Shown: positions 26,848 to 38,139 of the stretch, one piece after another
Layout of the letters: each line of letters starts with the position of its first letter
Position numbering within the stretch: the first letter of the stretch is position 1
Program-made: the position numbers and the translations under genes
Assembly: GCA_914767715.1 (NCBI GenBank)
Contig: OU612072.1
Span: forward strand, 11,158,001-11,222,000
Origin: Membranipora membranacea
Taxonomy: Eukaryota > Bryozoa > Gymnolaemata > Cheilostomatida > Membraniporidae
Direction: 5' to 3'
DNA length: 64,000 nucleotides
The notes under the pieces: model-generated
Told to the model about the DNA's origin: nothing
The model's input: only the letters and a program-made list of their open reading frames with translations
Database searches by the model: none

Positions 26848-27371
26848 AATAATATTAAATTATAATAAATCCTCAATCCAATGCAGCAGAGATAGATATA
26901 GTAGCTCGAATAGTTTGTGTATATAGTTCAATTGTTGCAGGTTTTGTACTCTTCCTGTTCTGTATCACTATTATGCTGAGAATGGTAGCTTTCCCAAAAT
27001 TCTTGTCCCTTTTAAACAGTGTAGTACAGTGTACATATTCAATCCACTCAGCCATCCAACAACATTTCTAATTTTAAATACTGGCAACAGGATATATAGC
27101 CTCAGCTTATTATTCTTATACAAAATACGGGCACTATAGATAATCCGCTATGATACAATTGATATAATCAAGAGCTATTAGTGCTTAGCCAATGAAAACG
27201 GAGCAATTAACTTTTGTATTGGCTAGTAGATTCAGCTAGTCACCTGTATTTGATGAGTGTGTGGGACCAGCACACAAGGTTTTAGAGAGTGTATCTAAAT
27301 TGATTCTCATTACATCAACTGTTGGGAGTTTTATTAGTTGCATTTGAATGTGTAAGATATAGCTTATAGTA
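26848..27371. promoter_or_regulatory. Putative shared bidirectional promoter of the transposon
   Basis: These 524 bases separate the divergent start codons of the SAM-like gene and the transposase gene. I see no conserved open frame here. No canonical TATA box stands out; the promoter role is inferred from position alone. Confidence 0.4.
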
Positions 27372-30300
27372 ATGGGTATTCCCTGTAACTACTGTAAACT
27401 GATCCTAACAAGAGAATCAGCAGCTGGAAGTCAGTTTCTACGTCACATCAAACTCTTTCATAGCGGTCCTTGGACAGATTTTGAGCGAGCACCACACATT
27501 CATCCATTGGTAAGTTCTTTTTCCTTGTAGTATTTGCCAAATATACAAGTATTTTTTGTATATCACTCAGGGTGTCAACAAGGGCACCTGAGCTGAGATA
27601 TCTGCATGTTATTTCCTGTCTTGACCTGCTTCATTCATAGTCGATGACTGCCCCCTCCCCATCTACTACTAACAGCCAAGCTTGCTTAGCTTCTCAAGAT
27701 ATACTCTACCAGATGATGTAAGGTGGTCACTTTGAAATGGATATAAGGTATCACAGTCAATTTGTTGCTTGTAACACCACATGCCTATGTAAGTCATGTA
27801 CCTCATCTTATTTATTTAGGTTTGTGGAGTGTGTAAGTGGAGATGTACAACAAACGCCAGAGACTATTCGAAACATATTAATCATCATACTAATGGTACC
27901 AATCCTGTCAAAGTTCCCATATACCACCGCATAGACTCGAATCCTACTGGTAAGAATACCTCTAAATATTCGTCCTTGATGTTGTATGTGCAAATAAAAG
28001 CTAAAATATCCCTCATTTTCTCTGTTAGCTAACTGTCATTATTCACCCACAAAATATGTCAAAGAAGGCTTGGGTATAATTTGGCAACATAGACTCAATA
28101 ACAAACCTAGTCAGGGAACTATATAGAGCTGAAAAAGGCACTTAATGATGAGTGAGGTTACGACATTGGATTGTGTAGAAGTTTGAAAATTGTTTTACAT
28201 TCAGCAGTATCTTGTCATCCAAAAAATTATCTTGCAAGATGATTACTAACATCAAACTGTCCAGGACGAGCTGCTTACTGTATTGCAACTTTAAAACACG
28301 AAATCCGATCAAAGTTATCAACAGCAAATCCGGTTTGTGGACCGGGACTCAATAATGGCACCAATTCACAATTCAATGTCGTAGCATCACCCACAATTAA
28401 GTGCATCGATGCTAATTGCCCATGTAGTGCCCTGTCTAGGTATACTATTAATAATGTATGTATGTATGGCAACTTTTATGTTATCAATATTTGTAGAAGT
28501 AGTTCTCAATCTGAATGACATCAATGAACCTTATGGAAATGATGAGTTAACACAGCTGGATACACCCGTAGGAGTCACAGATGGTAAGTTTATTATGCTT
28601 ACCGGAACTGGTTCACAAGGTCTTTCAGATTTAGAGGAAGTATTTAGGGAAGCATAAAAGAACCGTATTATTCGTATTTTCCATCAGTGATTATACATAT
28701 GTAGATCCGCTGATCTCTTTGGTTTCTATGTACTTCATACCCTACATTGAGTTGTCAAATATTTATTAATGCAGAGGAACTTTCTGATTTGGACATTGAT
28801 GATGACGGTGAGATTGACTCTGAGGCGTCTCAAATACTTGATTCTGACATTTTGGGTGAGTCCTAGAGGAAAATACCTGACGCACCAGAAGCACAAGCTG
28901 ATTTTGTAGGGTTGAAGGACCGCCTGTTCCTTTAAGCTTGATCAAAAGTATTGCTTGAGCATTTATAAGGCAACTTGTCTGATTCTTGTTACTGGAGTTT
29001 CAATCAATGTACCTTACAGGCTAATGCGGTGATTGTAAGTTTGAGATTGTGTCGTCAGACTTCGACATTTATAGCTTGTATAATACTTATATGTTTGGTC
29101 TTGTTCAGATCAGGATGACGATGTAGACGAACTCAATGAAATACTACCAGAAGCAAAAACTGCAGAGACTGCAGTTGAGAGGTAACTGATTTGATGATAA
29201 ACCTAGGAGTTTGACTGTAGCCTGCAAGTCATTTAGCCTGTACTTCTCTCTATGATAACACAATTGCTACTACACAATTCAATGCTGTCCTGTTATCAAC
29301 AATGATGCACCTCATTACTCATAGCTAAATAACATATAGGTTCATAATAATGGAGTTTATGGAGGTAACATATGTTATGAGTATACAGTATAGTAGCTCA
29401 AGACAATCATCACATAGTGTTGTCCCCTCTCTGAAGTTAAGTTCAATGAGGAAATAACTCCAGCGCAAAATACCTCAATAAGAAAGAATGTTTGCAGTTA
29501 TGGTTATAGTTAGGAAACATTCAGTTATAGGTTCATCAACATAGTCCAGGGCTCAGGCTGTGTGCTATCCATAACCAGGGCAAATTATTTGTTAAGATAC
29601 TCTAGTCTTAGCCATACTTTTTTTAACTATAGATATGTGATGGAGCTGTACACTAATGGCACCATTACTACAAAGACCATCCAGACTTCAGTGAGTGCAA
29701 CACAATCGATTGTTGAGACAACAGTTGGTGAACTTCATTCCGAGTTTGATGAGCTGGTTGAGATGTTGCCTAAAGACCTTACTCCTACCATCTATGCCAA
29801 AATTCAGTCTCTCAACAAATCATATGATATCAAGAAGAAACTCTTTCGTGGGCTTGAGACTGAGCATCAAAGACGTGTTTACCTCCAAGAACGCGGAGCA
29901 GTGATGCCAAAGTCTTTTGTTATAGGACACATACCTTCCACTAAGGCTGATGGTGGTAGGATTCTTACTCCTGCTACAGCTGAGTACGTCCCCATCGTCG
30001 ATACCCTAATGTTATATAACAAACGTAAGCCTGTGGTTCCTGTTCCAAGCAGGGGTGTACTGCAGTCTTTCAGGGACACAAAAGCATTCCGTGAAAATGA
30101 ATACTACAGTGACAATCCTACAGCATTGCAGCTCACACTATACCATGATGATATTGAAGTTGGCAACCCGCTAGGATCTAGAGCAGGCATCCATAAACTG
30201 ACAATGTTTTACATAGCTGTAGATGGGTTTTATGATGGAAAGCTGAACAACATTCACCTTGCACTCATATGCCATGCTTCCGACCTCTCACGATTTGGCT

Positions 30301-32453
30301 ATAAACCCATCCTGAAACCCCTCATTGAAGATCTGGAAATGCTAGCACTTGGGGTGAAAGTTCAGGCCAGAGATGGAAATGAGTATATTGTGCAGGCGCG
30401 CCTGGAGCATATCAGTGCTGACAACCTAGCTGCCAACCAAATTATGGGGTTCAACAGAAGCTTCAGCAAAGGTCACTATTGCCGTTTCTGCTACGCTAAT
30501 GCTGACATATGTTCACAAATGGTATGCCAAGACAGTACTTTGTTGAGGTCAGCAACTAACCATCGCCTTGATGTGGAGTTTGTTGAAGCTGACACTAGCT
30601 TTAGCAAGAGAACTGGTGTTAGAGAGCGGTCTGCCCTCGATGACATATCCTACTATTCTCTCCTCGACAGCACAGTACCAGATGTAATGTATGTACAGTT
30701 TATTTCATCCAAATATACATTTGCATATCATTTGCTTGATCAATGTATACTGCTGTAAGCATATCATGTCGCAGGCGGACATGACCTAGCATTTGTTGTT
30801 ATTCATGTTGCTGTATAGTTGTATGCATCACTTATTGACTGTGAGGTAGATGGGAATCCTATTGTGTTGCAGGCATGATTTCTTAGAAGGTATAGGACCG
30901 AAAGAGATCAGACTGGTGTTGCAGCAGCTTGTTTCTGAGAAGCATATTACTCTGGCAGAACTCAATGACCGTATAATGACATTTGATTATGGGTAAGATG
31001 AGTTGGATTGCACAAACACTTGACGATTGGTTCATCCATCTTCAATCCTGTAATGTGTTTCTGACTGCAATCTTGATTATGGTATCTCACTTCTTGTACT
31101 CATAGTACTGTTTCCCATTCCAGCGAACATGAGAAAAAGAATCGACCATCTCTACAGATCAGTTTAGACTCGATGAAACAAACAGCTACGCAGCTATGGT
31201 GCCTGATACGATTCTTACCACAACTCATAGGTCACAAGGTAATTACTAAGTTTTCCTGCATCAATTTGGCATATCAAATGAAGTTCAATCTCAACTTTTA
31301 TGGAATGCCTACAGTTATCGCTCAAAACCAGATCCTCCGGCTGTACCGACCCATCAAAAACTTGCAAATAATGTTGATAGTAATTTATCATATTAGCTGA
31401 AATTTTATTACAGGACTATACCATTATCAATGTTATACAGGTACCCAAGGGCCACAGCGCATGGCAGGTCTTTCTTTCATTGAGGCAGATTATGGACTTA
31501 GTGTTCTCACCTGTCATTACCGAAGCAGCAACACGCACTCTTGGAGGTTTGATCGAGGAACATCATTCCCTGTTCCTGGAGGTAAATGGATTATTTTCAT
31601 TGAGTTTAACCCTTTTATTTGTGTAAGTTATTGTTATTACCAAGAACCAAGTCTCTCCATATAGTATTAAGTACGCAGCTTGCGAATAAGACTGTGTTGA
31701 ACCACACACATACTTGCTTCGTGATGTCTCACATGGTGTCACCTCACCCGTACCCTATTTCATGATTCAGGTATTCCCAGATGAGAGGTTTTCCGCTAAA
31801 GCACACTGGGTTCTCCATTACCCTGATTTGATAAGACAACACGGTCCACTTATTCACTACTGGTGCATGCGTTTTGAAGGGAAGCACAAACTGGCAAAAT
31901 CTGTGACAAGTGTATCATGTAAGTGTTTACAGTGCATGACAACAAGCATTAATTTTGATATCAATATCTGCAATATTGGAACCATCATTGGCATTACTAC
32001 TTTCTGATCCAAATTCAAATAACCATTTACAGTGGTGCTCTAAAGAACTGTTAATGACATCTGATTAATTGGTTTGTAGGTAACAGGATGAATGTTCCTT
32101 TGACAGTCGCAACCAGATACCAGCTCAAGGACAATGCTGATAGAGCCAAACCAAGTACAGTAGTGTCAGATATTAAGGTTGGAAGTGTTATTGTAGCTGG
32201 TGTATCGCCCGAATACGGTGAACCAGTGTTTGGCAGAGTTAGGGAGTGCCACAAATCGGACAATGTCATCAACTACTCATGCCAGCTTTATGAAAGCCAC
32301 TTTGACTCTCATTATCATGCATTTTGCCTCGACTTCTTATCCACTGCTGTTCTCGTGGTGAGCAGTGATAGACTGCACTACAAGTTGCCTGTTAGTCATG
32401 TAAGAACCAAGTTAAACACGCAACAGTTTTGCTTGAGGCATCACGTAATGTGA
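27372..32453 (+). CDS. tnp2-like (EnSpm/CACTA-type) transposase with N-terminal zinc fingers, 11 exons
   Basis: Exons: 27372-27509, 27820-27949, 28497-28583, 28775-28855, 29109-29181, 29633-30688, 30873-30992, 31124-31238, 31441-31581, 31771-31918, 32080-32453. The phases agree throughout, giving 820 residues and a TGA. Exon 1 carries a C2H2-like finger (CNYCKLIL, then RHIKLFH) and exon 2 a second (CGVCKWRC, then KHINHH). Exons 3-5 form an acidic linker rich in Asp and Glu. The core follows: DIEVGNPLGSRAG, then HISADNLAANQIMGF, then HYCRFCYANADIC, then VPDVMHDFLEG. The last resembles the conserved D-MH block of tnp2 transposases. A tail with FRLSLRQ-like and HWVLHYP segments ends in a separate C-terminal exon. 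No stop or frameshift was found, so it may be active or domesticated. Family assignment rests on motif order, not an alignment. Confidence 0.8.
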
Positions 32454-32879
32454 ATTATCAGGAATTGTTTGTGCAGATTTGTGTGCAGTGTTGGCATCTT
32501 AAAGACTAGCTAGCATGGCATTCTCTTGTATCATATCTCGTTTTTCATACTTTGTCTATTATGTAATCAAGTGTCATTAGTATCCTAATGTTGAGGAAGT
32601 TATTGGCTCTGAAAAGCAGGTCATAAACATCAAGGTAAAATTATCTTTTTCCTTTCATAATCAAGGAGACAGAATTCTTTCCATTTTTTGCAAACAGATT
32701 GTGAATTTTTCTTAATTGGATCAAATAATATGCAGAACTTCATTGGCAATAAATCTCCGTGGTAATCTTATCAAATAGCATTTCACAAATTTGCTAATGT
32801 TTCAAATACTCCCACATCCAATTTCCAACTGAGCCATTCATTAGTTTATAGCCATCTCAGCCTATACCCCCTTTATATT

Positions 32880-33136
32880 GTATACACCAATTCTATGAAA
32901 GGAACTTAATCAACGAACATTTAACGATAAGAAAAAAATAATCTTATCAATTCGTCAACATAACGATATCTGACTTATGAAAGGCTGCAAGAAAATCAAA
33001 ATGCAATGATACAATCATATCGTTAGTTTGGCGTCATAATGAAATATGTTTGAACTATGTTTGAAGCCAAAATGACGATAATTTTATAATGATTCTTTCA
33101 GTTCGTCAAACTAACGCTATCATTTTTCTGTGTGTA
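32880..33136 (-). repeat. Right terminal inverted repeat and subterminal repeats
   Basis: The terminal part (33102-33136) is the partner of the left repeat. Inside it, a unit of the form GATANCGTTAKNTTGRCGAA occurs at 33103-33122 and 32951-32970 in one orientation and at about 33017-33036 in the other. More TAACGAT or TGACGAT motifs lie near 32922 and 33073. Confidence 0.7.
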
Positions 33137-34150
33137 TTCAAGAAAATAAACTCTGATTTAAATGTTTAAAGGCATCGAAACGATGAGTTTTTAGTAAATT
33201 GAGTCAATGCCTTAAAGTGACAAAGTTCAAAAGACAAATATGCTTGATAAAGCTGAGTAGCCAAACGCAACGCAACAGTTTTTGTATGGAGTTGCCCCCT
33301 TCTTAAACAGGAAGGGGTTACTCGATACAAAATAAAAATTAGTAATGACGAGTGAAAGAGGCGTGTGTGCCCCGGCCAGGAGGGCCGTCAGACAAGGCAA
33401 GGGCAGGGGGAGGGGGGCTCAGACTAACTCTGTTCTGCTTTGGTCAGTATATGACCTCAAGTGGTTCTATTGTCAGACATTTTTGCCATGGACTAAGCCA
33501 GACGTCTATGAATAGCACTTTGTAAAGAGCTCAAGCAATAAAATAGAAGTGAAGCGTACCCTGGGAGTGATAACTGCGCAAGTAATGATATTATATGAGC
33601 ACAACATTTAAAAATATATAATTTCCACTGACTAGCTCGACCAATAGAAGACAAGAGATAATAAAAACGTTGCATTATGTGATGTTATGAGGTTAGCCTA
33701 GTGGATAGCGGGTTGGATCATTCATATGACGTCCGGGGTTGTTGAGACAAAAATTGAAACACTCACCACCCCCCCCCCCCCCGGGTCACCATGAACCATT
33801 AAGCTAACTTAACATGGTTAGTGGGACTCCCTGCACACAGACTGTTTTCATTTTTCAGAGGAAAATAGAGCAATTCTTCAATTTTCAAACTGTCATCTGT
33901 AGAGAAATTGTTCAAAACGTCTGATTGTCTTGAAATCAAACACTTAACCTAATTCCGAAGAACTGCGCGAGCATTGAGCACAAGTTAGCAAATGAAGGTG
34001 ATCTCCTTTTCAATTTTGCCTTGAAGTGGGAAATCTTCTTCAAAATTCTTCATGATTCATTTTAACAAAGCAGGGAGCCCTGTTAGTAGTAAGAGGAATC
34101 TGGAGCTCTAGCATGTATTGGATTTTGATATTCATAATCTTGCCTTACAG
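33137..34150. other. Right flank of the transposon, no gene recognised
   Basis: It contains a GC-richer patch at about 33360-33420 and a poly-C run near 33769-33782. No exon could be supported. Confidence 0.4.
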
Positions 34151-34773
34151 CTTATGTTAGTTGTCTTCCTGAGCAGCAGTTGTCGGACTAGCAAACTAAG
34201 TGTCAATGAAAGATATGTGGTGAGTTAAGCATGTGTTTCATCTTGAAATTGAACATCATGGTTATGAGCTGTGTATTGGCATTTGCACCGGTAAGTTTGA
34301 TCTTGTTAGACCGAAATAGGCATAGCTGTTAGTAGTTTTCACTTTTGTTGGCTATCACTCAAGAAAAACAGTAGTGATAGTAGTATTAGTAATACCTGCG
34401 GGTGCTGGGGTATGGAACAACCAACCTTGAAAGTTGCCTCAGTGGAGATTGGACCATCGACTTCAGCCTCACCGATCGTCTGCGAGGAAATCGATCGCAA
34501 CATCTCACCAAACCTCAAATAAAAGTGGTTGGTAGCGGTAATTAGAAGGCTCATCATTTGTTCATTTGAGACGTGCGCTCTCATTCAGCAAGCTCCAAAC
34601 TAACTCAATAAACCATGATGCTCTATGTCTCTGGTACCAATATAATTATCAATAGCCCAGTTTAGAGAGTTTAGTCCAGCATGACCACCTGTGTATCTCC
34701 TAAGGTCAGAACTTATGAGATTAACAGATATGAGGATGAGGGATACTTCTCTGAGCTATCCAGCAACACTGAG
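34151..34773 (+). pseudogene. Two candidate exons, first paralogous to the membrane protein gene
   Basis: The exon 34151-34219 codes for LMLVVFLSSSCRTSKLSV and has the same length (69 bases) and the same splice phases as 19178-19110 of the minus-strand membrane protein gene. A second phase-0 exon of 69 bases, 34705-34773 (RTYEINRYEDEGYFSELSS), follows but does not resemble that gene's next exon. No membrane exons were found downstream, so this is either a truncated duplicate or the edge of an unrelated gene. Confidence 0.4.
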
Positions 34774-35099
34774 GTAAATGTCATACTATGTATATATAAA
34801 GCAGTCATTGTAACCTAGACAAAGAATTGACTCTGATCGGTTTCACCCAACAGCCAATCAGAGCCAGCACAAGGCTTTTATTGTATCCTAGCCAACATTT
34901 TGGTATGATCTGATTGGTTGATTTGCTTATCAGTGATCAGCCAATCAGCACCAACTCATTCCACACCAAATAAAGATCTTATGTACCCTATAGGAGTTTA
35001 ATTTAGCTAGAGTTTAATTTCGCTATCTGGACCTGGTACTAAATTTCACTAGTACTAAATTTCGCGAGTAGACTTACTAGTGAAAATTAAAATAAAATG

Positions 35100-35179
35100 T
35101 CCAAGCTGGGATTCGAACCCAGAGCATAAATCTCCATCTGATTGCAAGGCAGACACTTAGTCCACTACACCACGCTAGA
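35100..35179 (-). repeat. tRNA-like sequence (pseudo-tRNA or SINE head)
   Basis: On the minus strand there is a good A-box (GGTGTAGTGGACTAAG), a loop CTTGCAA (formal anticodon TGC) and a perfect T arm (CTGGGTTCGAATCCCAG). The acceptor stem pairs poorly (TCTAGCG with GCTTGGA), and the anticodon stem has a mismatch beside the loop. I therefore call it tRNA-derived, not a working tRNA. Confidence 0.5.
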
Positions 35180-35934
35180 TTGCAAGCTAAGGTATGGTGT
35201 ATTCCTGTTTAATTTTACATCGTTTATGTAACTATGGTACTAAGGGATACATAGATGGTCATTGTAGGGCACACTGCCTGACAAATGTGTTGGCCCTCCG
35301 CACATCGTTTACCTGGAATAAATATTAGTTAGAAATTGACCCATGTCTGTTTGCCAAAGACTTTCGTGCAGCCTTGGCAATCAATAGCATTGGTTTAGAA
35401 AATGTTGTGGAATATTCATTATATTTTTATGAAGCCGAACTAGAAGGAAGTTGTGACAAATCGTGTTCCATTGACAGTCACCTGCTCAACCCATGAATGT
35501 AAAAAATGAGGAAGCAAAAATTGAACGAAATTCCTGCATATTTAGTTTGTAAATAAAAAATCAAATGATGAATTCATAGGAATTTAAAAATCAGGAAGCG
35601 GTAAATTCCTGGTCATAAAAACACATTATTCCCTAATTTCACAGACAACAGATGACTAAATAGAAAATATTGTCGTTAACTAACAAATAGGTATGATTGT
35701 GCAGTCTAAATTATTGGAAAGTGAAGTTCTATAGCAGCCGTTTTGTGCCAAGAAAATGTCCTGCTGGAAGGCTGATGCAAGCCCTGATGGTTTAAACACT
35801 GCGGAATGAAATGTTGCATAATACACAATGAAATGGACTCAGCATAAGTCTCAAAATACATGTATGAAAGATCAATGCAGGTAGCCCATTGTGTAAGAAA
35901 CTGATATTAAAGTAATCAATTATTTTCATAATAA

Positions 35935-38139
35935 TTACGAGCAATGTTCACGATTTTCTGGTGACAAGTTATCCTTTCCCCAAAGTAGATTGTGCTTATT
36001 CTGATCTGTTGGATAAGTCACATCAGCTGAAACACCCTCGTCAGATTCTGTCCATGGATCCGCTGTATCTTGTCTTGTAATTACTGTTGATGTTCCGTGA
36101 TCACCTTGAAATTTAAAGTATTTGTATGACCTTAGTTTCTTGAGTGCTTTTAGCTTTGCTTACCTTGAGTGGCTTAAAACTTTAATCCAGTTTACTCTGC
36201 TTACGCATATCATGTTTGACACCCACTGATCTCAGAATTTTGTGCTTTGATCGTGATTGGTTATTGAAAAGTGTGGGTAACTGCCCACCTTTGATATCAT
36301 TAGACAATACATTATATACAGTAGATACGAGGGTTACTCTTTTGTAGGGCCCTTTCTAAATATAACTCTTTTTTTTTATCATAATGGATAGCTGTCAAAT
36401 CAGGCAGTGAAAGAGGCATAGACTGATAAGATACCTGCTATACAATGTCTTGCATTTGAGCTCCTTATCTCTAGTGATAACTGTGATAAGATTTTCTATT
36501 TAAAGTTGATTAAATACTTAGAATTCGTGTTATCGGGAGTTGTTTGAGGGGCCGTGGTACCTGCACACCTCCAATATCATAGGATAGGAGGGTTCCACTT
36601 TTGAATGGCCCAATTTATGTACAGCTTTCAATTATGATGATAAGTGAAAGTTGTCATGTCAGGATATTTTCATGGGTTAATGTGAGTCGGATTGATAAGA
36701 TGCCTGCTATACGATGCATTGCTAAGGCGATGATAAGTGTGATTAGATTTGGTATCTAATATTTATTGCCTGAATAGAGAGTTTGTGGTTTGGTTCGTTC
36801 CACTTTGGATTCATGTGTAATATAACATACCTGTGTAATGTTTTGATCTTTTGCTGCGGTTGCATTTGCATATGAGAGGCTGCCACACCCTTTTTAGCAA
36901 CACTGCCGATGCAGTGATGACTAGAACAACTAGCACTATCGCTGCAATACATATCACTATGATGCTTGTTGATATTTGCACCCTTTTCCCTATTTGGACG
37001 GCGAGGGTGGTGGATAGTGTCGGTGATGTGATTCCCTCCGCCTGAGAGGTTTCATGAGGGTGTGATGAAGACTGAAAATGGCAGGCTGATGTTGCATAGT
37101 CTGTGAATAGAAAATCCCCACATTTATCAAATATCTTGAAAGGAAATTCTACTTTTGAAGGAAATGGTAGCCTTCTCAGAGCTGTAAAATACATTGACCC
37201 CAAACTGTCGATATCTATGACCAAAATATGTTGAAAATAAGCTGTCCAGTTTGTATAAAGGCTTCGTGCTTAGCTTGGCATTGCAGCAAGTTTGCATGCA
37301 ATTCAGACTGACTGAGGGTTGTCAATGAACCATTTGTCTATGTATTATCATCTTTATCGAACAATCAAAATCGCCTAGAGGTTAGTGTGCTCAGCTGTGT
37401 CCCAGCCAGCCCAGGGTTTGATTCCGGGTGGTAGACCTATCGTGGTTTGGCTGACCGCTCTGTTATTGTTGATAAGGACTTACGATAAAGGATGTACTTT
37501 GTCTGCATGCTATCTTCATGCAGGCAAAAGATTCATCCCTGCCCTCTTCCGATTCAAAGTAGCAACTTTTTGGCGGTACATTTTAAAACTGGAAGTTCAA
37601 GCCAAGGACCATTGTTTCGAGCTGGATTCATCACTTTGAATGACTGAGGACTGGTTGTGAGACTTAGTAGCTCATTCGCAGCCTACAACAACTGTGCACT
37701 GTGGATACCCCAGATGTGCCCTGAGCTGTCGGCAATGCAACACCAACTACGGAAGCATTCCTTAAACGCATTAGTTTGTTAACTTTGGTAAGAGACAAAC
37801 CTTGCAAATTTTGACAACATTTTGACTGACACTTTAGAGGTAATAAGATCACTTACCTTCACAATAAGCTCTGCATTTCTGCTCATCGATGGAATATGGC
37901 ACTACACCATTGCAGATTTCAGAACAAGGTCTGTATTGCGAAAAGTTCTCCAGAAAATAACATCCAGTAGTATTAAAATACTGCCCCTGACAATCGTCAT
38001 AAGACAATGCGCTGTAGACCCCTTGACATATCAAATAGATGATGGAAGGAGTTGTACCTGGGAAGCAGTCAGTTAGAGTAACAAGTTGCAAGAATATCAG
38101 AAATGATGTGGTTGCTGTATTCCCACCAAACATAGCCAT
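35935..38139 (-). CDS. TNF-receptor-like type I membrane protein A, 3 exons
   Basis: Exons on the minus strand: 38139-37857, 37100-36831, 36104-35935, giving 240 residues and a TAA. An N-terminal hydrophobic stretch (TTSFLIFLQLVTLTDC) looks like a signal peptide. The ectodomain has a cysteine pattern GQYFNTTGC, then RPCSEIC, then EQKCRAYC, which resembles the single cysteine-rich repeat of BCMA and TACI. Exon 2 adds a Ser/Thr-rich stalk, one membrane helix (IVICIAAIVLVVLVITASAV) and a basic juxtamembrane segment. Exon 3 is an acidic tail with the motif YPTDQNK. The paralogue at 61173-62435 has the same exon phases. A cell-surface receptor role is inferred; no death domain is visible. A second Met lies two codons in. 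Confidence 0.75.
37372..37440 (+). repeat. tRNA-derived SINE-like fragment
   Basis: GCCTAGAGGTTAGTG resembles an A-box, and GGGTTTGATTCC about 40 bases later resembles a B-box. It lies in intron 1 of receptor gene A, on the opposite strand. No tRNA fold is possible over the whole length. Confidence 0.4.

Larger units (their letters stand above)
20208..33136. mobile_element. Large two-gene DNA transposon (EnSpm/CACTA-like), about 12.9 kb
   Basis: The left end reads TACACACAGGAAAAT and the reverse complement of the right end reads TACACACAGAAAAAT. Both continue into a CGTTARTTTGAYSGA-type motif. Inside each end are further copies of an ATCGTTA/TAACGAT motif, as expected for transposase-binding subterminal repeats. 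Between the ends lie two divergent genes, the SAM-like gene (21103-26847, minus) and a tnp2-like transposase (27372-32453, plus), both with open, phase-consistent exons. CACTAC overlaps the left end at 20205-20210 but is not matched at the right, so the exact termini and target duplication are uncertain; TA is possible on both sides. Placing both genes in one element is my inference from the flanking ends. Confidence 0.72.

Noticed and set aside
33685-33745. tRNA-like phrase TTAGCCTAGTGGATAGCG
   Set aside because: The A-box is plausible but the B-box is degenerate and no fold is possible; too weak to annotate.
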